This document shows, in pieces, positions 28,211 through 41,227 of a stretch of 64,000 bases of DNA. Under the pieces are notes generated by a model. The model worked only from the letters and a program-made list of their open reading frames with translations. It ran no database searches and was not told the DNA's origin. The DNA is taken from positions 23,961,517-24,025,516 of the forward strand of contig NC_053414.1 of NCBI RefSeq assembly GCF_016859285.1, given 5' to 3'. Numbering within the stretch: the stretch's first letter is position 1; each line of letters opens with the position of its first letter. Origin of the DNA: Xiphias gladius (Eukaryota; Chordata; Actinopteri; Istiophoriformes; Xiphiidae). The translations under genes and the position numbers were made by a program.

Positions 28211-31200
28211 AATGTATTGTCATGTACAGTTTTATATTACCTCTCTGGAATATTGTTCTTTAAGTCACTAATTTATGCAGAATTTTAATGTACTTTTGAG
28301 TTGAAACTTGTGCCTGTGTGGCTGTGTCTTTATTGTTAATTTTATTATGATAAATATTTTCATTTGTTTGTTCTTTACCTGTTTAACATCGGTAACATCA
28401 GATGAGATCTGGTTGTACCAGAGTATTGCGCCTTTAACAGTACATGGTAATGGTAGAGAAAGAATAAACATCAGATTGACAAACTGTATTTGAGGCATGG
28501 TTATTTGACTGCAGAGTTTTTTTAATGCAGTACAAAGATAATGGTTAATGTTACAGTTTCTGCAGAAGATTTGGGGAATCTGCTAACTTACTAAAAGAGA
28601 TTCCTATATTTAACTGACCTTATAGTAAAGATAAATAACACGGTGAAGTTAACCCCCTAAACAGCACTTCAGGCAGTTTAAACGGTGGCTTATGCAAGTC
28701 TGATAGTCAGTTCACAACAGCATTTAGATTCCCTTGCTTCCATCAGCAGACTGAAAAAAAGACAGTCTGCTGATGGAAGCAAAGAAAGAAGCATCTAAAG
28801 AAAGAGAAGTTTCAACAGTGACCCGGGTTTCCCATCTTTTCCCAGAAAGTGTGATCTAACCCTTGTTTTATGGTTGTTTCCAACCTCATTCCCACTGATG
28901 AATGAGCACAAACACTGGAAACTCTCACAAATCCCCACTGTCACATTACATAGGCTATGCTTTAAATACGTGACTTACTTTGGTCCCTTTTTTTCCCCGT
29001 TTTATGAGTTGGGTAGAATATAATTTTTATAAGTAAAATGAGAAATTATAATCAAATGAGTGTTACAGTGACGGAAGTGACAAAAACTTTTTTAGTGACA
29101 GTGGCAGCATAGTGGTGAGAGTGCTGCTGTCAGCTGTTACTCTTAAAGGTGAGCACCGTAACTACCCATTACCGGCAGATTTAAAAAAGTCTTTCTTCAT
29201 CCCAATTCAACAAACAGTTCCCTGAACATGTCATATCTTATCCATCAGTACCTGCACTTTTTATTAATAATTGTATTAATATACATATCAGTCCATTTGC
29301 TCCATGATTAAAGTGAGATTTAACTTTAGCTAAACAGCGACCACTGCAGCTACAAGTGACAGTTATAGGATAATACTAAGTTTGGCCAAAATGCTGAGCT
29401 GTTGTAGCAGCAGCTAAAGTGAACAAGAGTCATAAAGTCAGCAAAGTAAATCTGTAATGTTAGTTATACAGTGGTATTTACCTAAAGGGTAGCTAACATT
29501 ACCCATGTTAAGCTGGTGGTCATACCAGACCAAGTAAGGCCGTAGTAGCAAAACCACTAAGTATTAAACTGAGGAGCAGTTTCTTTTATTGCTTATGAAT
29601 TCAGCTTTTCATTTGTTAAACTGTGATGTCTTCTCACACACCTTACATAGTGTCACTTCAAGTGTGCATCATCATTAAAACACACACTCTGATCTACAGA
29701 TGGAAATTAGCTAGTTGCTAAATAGTGGTGAAATACATCTCTTCTCTTTGTATGATATCAATGTTTGTTTGTTTGGTTGTTTTTTTTTTTTTGTCTGCAA
29801 TGTCCTTGCCAAATAAATGCAATAATAATAACAATAACACCAAGACACTACTGATTACCCAGGTGGTGATCAAATCTATTTGATGGAGGAGGGTGATGTA
29901 AGGTTTGTTTGGTGACAGTGTTTGGTGCTAGGCAACGCATGAACCGACCAAACCAGGGTCCTTTTTTGCGGTGGGACATTTGATTATTCCTTCATTTGGA
30001 TCTTGCCTCACACTTAATTTACTCCATGACATAACAGCACTTCTGTGCAGCAAATAATGTTGGCACGTGCCACCACTTGCTTAGTATCGGTTCGTTTTTG
30101 TGTAGTTAATCTAAGGATTGTGTGTGAGACACCCAGTAGGCTGTTCTGCGGTACATCACGTCTTCATGTACCCACAGTAAAGCACGAGATTATGGGCAGT
30201 GCTCAGATCTCACACGATGATGGTAAAGAGCTGCTACAGACTGTATATGAAGTTCAGCTGCTAGAAGAACAGCGCACATGGCGGTTCACTTAGAAAATGT
30301 GTCCGCATTTGCTTTTATTCCAGACTGAAATGTCATGTAAGTAGGTTATGAAAGAGGTCACGTGTGTGCTGTCACCAACCGAGGCTTCAATCGCAAGCTT
30401 GAATAACATCAAATAGACATACAACATATTTTGTTGTTTACACATCATTCATGGGGATAGATGAGAGTTTGGTGAGCATATGTAACAGAAAATGCAGAAC
30501 TAAAAAACACATAGCTGATACTGTAACTCAATTGTCAAATGCAGTATCCTTTTGTTGTAGATTTTTCCCCACCCTTCTCCAAACTCTAAACAGTGATACA
30601 TATATACAGTCAAATCACATGACCATATAGAATTCACTGTCTTTTGAAGGGTTAAGATACTAAAATTTACGACAAAATTAATTAAATTATTTCCCCCTCT
30701 TTGCACTCCTTGCTTTTAGTTTCTGGAAAAGTTAATAAAAAATATCAGAAAGTGCTGTACCAGCAGGCATCAAAAACACAAGAACAGTACAGTATAATAC
30801 CAACTATGAGTTTTAATAACATCTCCATTAAATAAAACTGAATTTTTACACTAACTGAAATCTTATTTGTCCATGCTTTTTGTCCTGCCTTTGTGTCCAT
30901 AAAAAACACATGACCCACGTGTCGTCTGATGTATTTGTATGTATCTGATATGATGTACTGAGTGCACTGCTGACAAAAAACAACATAAATTCATCATTCC
31001 TAATGCTGAATCCACTAACCCCTACTGCACATAAACATCTTTCTCTATTCTCTGCAAAGACATCAATACCTGCAGACACACAGAGACTGTATTGGAATTG
31101 CACACATATGAATTTGTCAGTGGTCATCGAGAATAACCTATTTAAAAAGAAATGAACACAAAAACTGAACACGTAATGGTGCCTCTGCTGAGGCTGCAGC

Positions 31201-33159
31201 ACTTTAATTAGCCAGCTATGAGCCACGTGGCACTGTGTCTCAGTCGCTCTCAGCCACCGATCTGCAGTTATACAACCTGGGCTCTGTCCTGGATTTGGAT
31301 ATTTAGTAGTGGGAGAAATGAATATCACACAAGTACTCTGATCAGATTCGTGTTTTAATATGAATGAACACCTGTTCAAACATGTATGCACCCCGCGATA
31401 TGTTGTCATAATACGTTAATATATCCACCAACAGCTAGCTGCTCGCTGGGCCAAAAGTTAACAGCTAATCTTAGTCTCACGTTGATGCAAAGTTCACTAA
31501 CTGAGAACAAATGACAAATTTGCAGCTCTTTCTCCCAGCTGGGAGACAGAGCTTAATTGTCGGCTGAGGAGGTGAAGGAGACGCAGTGCCACATGGTGTG
31601 TGGTAGGCTGGGTGAAGCCTCAGAGGAGGCAGCGGCCTCCAGCTATCAAAAAGTCTCCACAGCCTAGACGTGCGTCTGCGGAAGCTGCACGTGACTTATG
31701 AAAGCTGGCTCACTGAATTTGAGGATAAAGGTTAAATTAAACAAACATTGTTGCTTTTACAAGTCAAAAATCTCAGCTTTCCAGGAATAAAGAAAAAAAG
31801 GCCTATTGAGACCGACCACCATTTTTTTTATTTTAATCTGAGGCATTTTGAAAGAGTTGTGGTAAACCCCAGTGTCAGAGAATCTCCTCAACCAACAGAT
31901 CATGTAATACTTCAACTTGAGTGAAAACATCAAGATGAAAGAGATGAAATGGAACCTTTTTTTAAATCATTTATTCAACAATTTACTGTGTTTTACTAAT
32001 ACAGACAAATTAAAATGTATGTAACTGTTATATAATATTTGCTCAACAGTTTCATTCAAGTTTACAGACCCTGGATTTGTGCCCTCTGCAGCCACTTTAA
32101 GACCCCATACTGTTTGATTTAGTTTTCACCGTACTGGCTAAATATACTGTTATAATGATGCTCTTCACAGTGTTTTTAACAAATAAGAAGTTGTTAAATG
32201 TCTGAAACTATAATTTGACATGCAATTGAAGGGTAAGCTGGGAGTCTCACTGATTCGTCAAAACAACGTACCAAATATTAGATTACTGTTGCTGCTTTTG
32301 GATATAGACAAGTGGGGGATACAATAATGGGATACTATACAGTACATGTACTAAAGACTCCTCCAAGGTCTCAGTGTTCACCACATTTCCCGCTGACTTA
32401 AAAACTCTCGCTGCCTTCTTACTCTTAACTGGCTAGAAAGATCGTGACAAATCCTCTCCCTGACCGGCACACAACACAGTTCAAACGGTGCAAACAACCT
32501 GACATGAAGGTTTAAAATTTAGGCAAAAGTTTAATAAAAGTCAGCGTTACACTGCTAACGACGCGGCAATACTGAGTATGACACAACATTTAATTTAACC
32601 CATTACAACAGAATGGAATCTCAACAATGTTTTCATATACAATAATGTACTGTATCATCATGACTGAATTTACATGATTCTGTATTTTTAACTGAAAATC
32701 TTTCTTGCCTTACATTTACAGGTGAATTTACCTGGGTCACCTTTAAAAACATTTTACAAAAATCCATATAATGACAAACATGGGGCTTTAGAGCTATACA
32801 GAAAATAATCATGATTAGACTCAGTGCTTCAGTGCAGACCTTAGTTACAGTGTTACCAATATGAAACCAGGTCCAGGCGAGAGAACAGTCCCTAAGCAAA
32901 GAAAATAAGAAGACAAAGGAGAGGGACCAGTAGTAGGACGCTCTCCTCTGAGGTAACACTGCAGGCTGACGGACAGTGGCAGGAAGATGGAAAAGTTGGT
33001 GGGAATCCATTTCTGGGAAGTATGGTGGTAGGAAGGAGTGGCCAGTTGAGAAAAACAGAGCAGGAGAAGAAACAGGGACGTTTTTAGCCTCTGCTGATTC
33101 AAGGACTATTAAAAAAAAAAAGAAAAAGAAAAAAGATGGTGGGGGGGGGTTCTCGCCAG
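28211..33159. other. Intergenic region loxl4 - r3hcc1l
   Basis: About 5 kb between the convergent ends of loxl4 and r3hcc1l. I see no conserved protein frame. A perfect 20-base inverted repeat lies at 28734-28782. A 187-codon minus-strand frame at 30846-31409 has no recognisable domain. The right end probably contains the r3hcc1l 3' untranslated region. Confidence 0.5.
28734..28782. repeat. Perfect 20-base inverted repeat
   Basis: Left arm 28734-28753, TTGCTTCCATCAGCAGACTG; right arm 28763-28782 is its exact reverse complement; the 9-base spacer is A-rich. It would fold into a 20-pair hairpin. It lies about 540 bases beyond the loxl4 polyadenylation signal. No function is known to me. Confidence 0.9.
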
Positions 33160-36050
<2,891 letters not shown>

Positions 36051-36476
36051 TGTTAAATGATTTATCAAAACATCTGGATCATATAGGAAGGGAAACAGAA
36101 GAGGAAATGCAATTAAAAAAAACAAAAAAAACAACGTAATATCATATATTAAATCTTTCTTAAACGCTAACAGATTTGCAAACGAGTCCTGAACCGGTTT
36201 AATGACAATGACAATTAACTTTTACTCAAACAGCTTGAAATAGCCTAAATTAAACAAGCAGCATTTACAACACTACAGTATATTGTAGTTAGCTACAGTT
36301 AGCTAACCGATTTCGCTAACTAGCTAAACTAGATCTCATTGAGGCTACAATAAATGTTTATTGAAGACACAAATATAAAGTTAATATCGATGTCTAAATG
36401 TGATTTTAACCATTTAGTTTGATTCGGACCCGTTTAACCATAATTATATAAGATAGTTTTTGCTCTTTCAGCTTAC

Positions 36477-36560
36477 CCGTATTTGGTTTGTTTAGCAAAA
36501 GAGTTTTGTCGCACTACTGACGCAAGCGCAGGACAACCCACAGCATTCTGGGAGATGGTG
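36477..36560 (-). other. r3hcc1l: 5' non-coding exon of r3hcc1l (approximate)
   Basis: On the minus strand a strong donor, ACGG|GTAAGC, lies at 36477/36476. The acceptor TGATCCAG at about 36074 then joins to the exon carrying the start codon. The upstream boundary is a guess based on the promoter region. Confidence 0.5.
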
Positions 36561-36739
36561 TTCTCGTGTGGCGCTGCAGATGAGCCACCCTGCAAGACGA
36601 CAAAACATTTATTTTTCAGCAGAATATGCGTTGAATTCACAGCTCAAGATTTTTACCCCTGTGGGAATAAATAATGCGTTATTTCTGTGCTGTTGCTGTA
36701 ATGTGTTTGAATAGCAGCGCCTACAAACATAGCAAACAT

Positions 36740-36935
36740 CCGCGTCCCATAGACAAGCGCACGGAAACACTGGTCAGCCATTGGTCAACGTGCTAATTAT
36801 TCAGATAGTTCTTCCCTGATTGGCCTATCTTCAACGTGTTACACAAGCTGTTTCGTAAATTTTTAAAATTGTGTAACGTTGAGGAACTTTGCCGAATGAT
36901 ATAATAAAGGCACCGGGTCCTTTCACATCGCTGCA
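36740..36935. promoter_or_regulatory. Shared head-to-head promoter r3hcc1l / crtac1
   Basis: Two CCAAT-type boxes are visible: CCATTGGT at about 36779 and GATTGGCC at about 36818. A TATA-like TATAATAAA lies at 36900-36908 on the plus strand, about 25-30 bases before a likely crtac1 start near 36931. The r3hcc1l first exon begins about 400 bases away on the other strand. Divergent use is inferred from geometry. Confidence 0.5.
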
Positions 36936-36981
36936 GCGAAGTCAGTTCTCTTCCATTTCTACACACTGACGGGGCCGTCAG
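36931..36981 (+). other. crtac1: 5' non-coding exon of crtac1
   Basis: Begins about 25-30 bases downstream of the TATA-like box and ends at the strong donor GTCAG|GTAAGA (36981/36982). The matching acceptor CCCGTCAG at 37517-37524 opens the exon that carries the start codon nine bases in. Confidence 0.55.
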
Positions 36982-37533
36982 GTAAGACGCTACTCAGATG
37001 GCGAAAGAATGAAATTCCTGTATGACAGTCTGCTCAGGACCAAACAGAGTAGCTGCGGATGTTCATTTACTGGGCAGTGTTCTGCATCTTAAGATATAGG
37101 GTTACTTTCACCAATCATTGTAATTGTCAGTTTTCAACGGCTCGGTTTGAATATTAAAGACATCATTCGTGGAGCACTCCAGCGATTTAGTGCTGCCTGC
37201 TCATAAAGTTGGGGGACTCACAAGACACACTGAAATTGTTAAAGATGTCTAAAATGTGTGTATAATATTGGTGTTGCCATGTAGATATAAGTTGAAGTTG
37301 TATAAGTTATCAGTTCTTTGTGAATAAAACGTTACCATAATCATGCCTGTGAATTACTTAAGTTTTTGCTTAACTTAAGGATGCTGTTATGCTGTCTATC
37401 ATGTCCGGAAATGACTGTATCTCTATGCATTGTGATATCATATTTGCCCCAGCAGGAGACTCGTGCATCATCCACATCTTGAATTGAAACGTGTAGGCCA
37501 CACCCCTGCTCCGTGTCCCGTCAGGCTGCAGTG

Positions 37534-40313
37534 ATGTGGGGTTCAGAACTGCTGCTGCTCCTCCTGTTGGTCGGGCTCTGGCATCAGTCTCACACCCAGA
37601 GCCCTGAGCCCATGCTACAGGTCGTAACGCAGACGATGCTTCCCCCTGACAGTCTGCACAATCCAACCCAGCTCAACTATGGGATGGCTGTAACGGACGT
37701 GGACGGTGACGGCGACCTGGAAGTGGTGGTGGCAGGGTGAGGGGGGTGACGGCGTGCGACACCATGCGGCTATAAGTTTGTTACCTTGTGTAGAAGTTTT
37801 TATATGAATATGCAGTGTGCAGAACAAATCTATGTGACGCTCTCCCTCAGGTACAATGGGCCCAACCTGGTGCTGAAGTACGATCGCACACAAAACAGGC
37901 TGGTAAACATTGCTGTTGATGACAGTAACTCTCCATACTACGCCCTGAGGGACCGAGTGGGTAACGCTATTGGAGTTACTGCCTGCGATGTGGATGGAGA
38001 CGGACGTGAGGAGATCTACTTCCTCAACACAAACAATGCCTACTCTGGTAAATAGTGCGTTGTCAAGATCAATCCTTGAAAAAGCAAGTTGCATGGCCCC
38101 AGCAAGTCCTTTCAGGCATACGAATGATTTTTCCTCATCATTACTGACTGTATTTTTTATGCAGGGCGGGCAACTTATTCAGACAAGCTCTTCAAGTTTC
38201 GTAATGGCCGCTTTGAGGATCTTCTGAGTGACGAGCTGAATGTGCGTCGTGGCGTCGCTAATCGCATGGCAGGACGTTCTGTGGCATGTGTCGACAGAAA
38301 GGTAAGTAAACCCACTTTGTTAACCTATTCATGAAGTCCCACGATTTGATTGATCATATTTCACCCGCTCAGTATTCCTCTTTTTCCTGCCATTTTCTCA
38401 GCGACTCACAATTCCTTTCAAAAAACCTTCCTCTCACTCCTCCTGTCTGTTTTTGCCCTGCAGGGAACAGGCCGTTACTCAGTCTACGTTGCCAACTACG
38501 CCAGTGGCAACATTGGCCCCCACGCTCTCCTAGAAATGGACGAGGCCGCCAGTGATGTGAGCAAGGGCATCATCGCTCTGTCCGACGTGGCTGCTGAGGC
38601 CGGAGTCAACAAGTTCACAGGTCAGTAGGAGTTATGCTGGAGGAGTGAACTGCGTGATGGTTTGAGGTCGGCTTTTACACTGTGCTTGTTGTGCAGGAGG
38701 TCGCGGTGTGGTGGTTGGACCGATCCTGAGCCAGGCCAGGTCTGACGTTTTCTGTGACAACGAGAATGGACCCAACTTCTTGTTTAAGAACAATGGGGAC
38801 GGGACTTTTGTTGACATGGCCAGACAGGCAGGTGAGAATGCCACTCGGAGGGAAGAACACAAAAGCACAAATGGTAGGAGCAGAAATACTTCTGCTCCTA
38901 CCATTTGAGCACTGTTAGTAGCTCTTGAAGTAATCCGATGTCTTACAACGTTTGATTTCACATCAAATACTCTACTTTCTACCCTGTTGCATTTAAAACC
39001 TACCTATACTCAACCTTTACATTACATTTTTTCTTTGGAGGAATTTTGGGAAATATGATTGTTGGCTCTAAATTTAACGGCCACACTAAAAAGTGTTGTC
39101 AATCTCCTCATCTAACCCTCAGCAAGAAAAGAAAACGAGCCAACCAAAATGTAGAACAATTGTTTAAAGATTTTTCATAGATAAGAAGAGCAAGGTTTTT
39201 TGGAAATATTGTGGTTATTTCTTTGGAAACAGCGTCTAATAGGAGAGAATCAGTGTTCACTGTGATCTACCACGGTGTCACCACTAGATGTCACCAAATA
39301 CATCAAATCTCATGAAAAAGAATTCCTAAACAAAAACATTTGATTGTTTTTTTCCAGCACTGGCAGCAACATAGCTTTAACACTGTGTCCATATCCAAAG
39401 GTGTGGAGGACCGGCAGCAGCATGGCAGAGGGGTAGCACTAGCTGACTTCAATGGCGATGGAAAGACAGACATTGTCTACGGCAACTGGAACGGCCCACA
39501 CCGACTTTTCCTGCAGGGCAGCGACTCTAAATTTCGGGTAAGGAAGGAGAACAGGACAGTGGGAAAACGAGTATCAAATAAAAGTCTGTGAAATGGAAAG
39601 ATTCTGATAAAACAGGATTTAAAAAGTTATGTGTTCTCTTTTGCAGAACATAGCAACTGGAGGATTTGTCACCCCCTCCCCTATTCGCACAGTCATTGCT
39701 GCTGACTTTGATAATGACAGGGAGCTGGAGGTGTTTTTCAACAATATTGCATACAGAGGAAACGCCCCAAACAGGCTGTTCAGGTAAGGCTTGAATTATT
39801 ATGTGGACCCAAGTTCCAATGAGAGGGATCAAACAGTTCAGAAATACTTAGCTGTAACAACCGACCTGGATGAATTTTGAAATTACCAGCTCTTTTTATA
39901 ATCTTGTGTGTTTGTTTGCAGGGTGTCAAGGAGAGCTGATGCGGACCCATTGATCCAGGAGCTTAATGTGGGAGATGCTGCAGAGCCACAGGGGAGAGGA
40001 ACAGGTCAGTGAGGTCTCAACAAGGAGCACAGGACACCGAGGAACACATTTTCATCAGTTTTGCTCTAAAACTGTTGTAACCTAAAAGGAATATGTGATG
40101 TCTGTGCTTCCTCCCTCCTTGGGAGAGATTTACAGAGACACAGCTGTCAGATAAACACCACAGTGAAGTTGTTATGTAGGTCAGTGCAGTGAAAGCTCTC
40201 TGTCTGTCTGACAGGTGGCACTGTGACAGACTTGGATGGGGACGGACAGCTGGACCTGCTGCTGGCGCATGGAGAGAGCGCCCCGCAGCCAATCTCCGTC
40301 TTCAAGGCCTCAC

Positions 40314-40364
<51 letters not shown>

Positions 40365-41202
40365 CATGATATCCGGGCTCTGATTATCCACAACCTAACA
40401 TGTCACCCTTGTTGTCAGGGTTCATCCAATAACTGGCTGCGGGTCATCCCTCGCACCCAGTTTGGCTCTTTCGCCCGTGGTGCCAAGGTAACAGCCTTCA
40501 CCAATCAGAGTGGAGCTCTCACACGCATCATTGACGGAGGCTCGGGGTACCTGTGTGAGATGGAGCCTGTCGCCCACTTTGGTTTAGGTAACTACCTCTA
40601 CATTTCATACTTTGTAGACACTGAGAGAGTACGGGACACACACTGTACCTGAAGTAAAAGACAGTATATTTCCCCGCTATCTTTTATAAAGTACAAGAAA
40701 TCCAATACCAAAAGGTTTAAATTCATATGATGCTCAGAGATTTTTTTCTTCCCCATACTCCCAGGAGATGATGAGGTGACGGTACTGGAGGTCTACTGGC
40801 CAGATGGCAGCTCCACCACTCGGACCCTTCAGCCTGGTGAAATGAACTCTGTGCTGGAAGTAGCCTATCCCGGGGAAGGAGAAATATCTGCGCTTGCCAA
40901 TGACACGCAGGTACGCAGTATGGATCCACAGCATGAGCTCTGAGCATGGGTAATGTTCCAGACAGCCTCTAATTCAACCCAGCACAATCAGTCTCTTGGC
41001 TTTTTAAACATTTTTTTCTTCTTTCTTTCAGTGTGGTAAAGGCTTTACTGTCAAGAATGGCCACTGTGCAGGTAGGCAGATTTATTAAATGAGTAGTTGT
41101 TAAATGATGTAGCTTGAAGATGAATAACACCATTTAAAATAAAATTTTAATTTATTTTGTTTTTTAATTTCCTTTCATGTTTATGTTTTTACAGGTCTCT
41201 GA
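37534..41202 (+). CDS. crtac1: Cartilage acidic protein 1, short C-terminal form
   Basis: Secreted extracellular-matrix glycoprotein, known in mammals from chondrocytes and, as LOTUS, as a Nogo-receptor antagonist. Exons: 37534-37736, 37851-38047, 38165-38301, 38464-38620, 38697-38831, 39401-39537, 39647-39783, 39922-40004, 40215-40315, 40419-40587, 40765-40910, 41032-41071, 41195-41202. Phases close; 549 residues. It has a signal peptide (about 1-22) and FG-GAP/VCBS-type calcium loops: DVDGDGDLE, DVDGDGREE, NGDGTFVD, DFNGDGKTD, DFDNDREL, DLDGDGQLD. An ASPIC/UnbV domain runs from NNWLRVIPRTQFG to MNSVLEVAYP. The last exons encode CGKGFTVKNGHCAGL and stop, so the EGF-like calcium-binding domain and tail of the 661-residue human form are missing. 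The start at 37534 is chosen because an ATG 21 bases upstream lies before the acceptor. Confidence 0.95.
38868..38907. repeat. Perfect 18-base inverted repeat in a crtac1 intron
   Basis: Left arm 38868-38885 (CAAATGGTAGGAGCAGAA) and right arm 38890-38907 (its exact complement reversed) are separated by only four bases, ATAC. It starts 36 bases after the donor at 38831/38832, so in the pre-mRNA it would form a stable hairpin near the 5' splice site. Confidence 0.9.
39045..39170 (+). mobile_element. Foldback MITE, family A, internally deleted remnant
   Basis: A short left end, TTTTGGGAAATATG, is followed by the right-end words CTCATCTAACCCTCAGCAAG and AAAATGTAGAACAATTG. These are the termini of the family seen at 18090 and 51735 with the middle lost. 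It lies in a crtac1 intron. Confidence 0.45.
40316..40363 (+). repeat. (GT)n microsatellite at a crtac1 splice donor
   Basis: About 24 GT units begin at the first base of the intron after exon 40215-40315, so the splice donor GT is the first unit of the tract. Donor position was fixed by the phase-0 junction CAG|GT and the next exon at 40419. Confidence 0.9.
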
Positions 41203-41221
41203 GGATAATCACATTAAATAC

Positions 41222-41227
41222 AATAAA
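41222..41227 (+). terminator. crtac1: Polyadenylation signal of crtac1
   Basis: AATAAA 20 bases after the stop codon. This would give a very short 3' untranslated region. A second AATAAA near 41434 could serve a longer transcript. Confidence 0.5.

Noticed and set aside
37615-38094. 159-codon minus-strand frame over crtac1
   Set aside because: Antisense shadow of two crtac1 exons with clear FG-GAP motifs on the plus strand.
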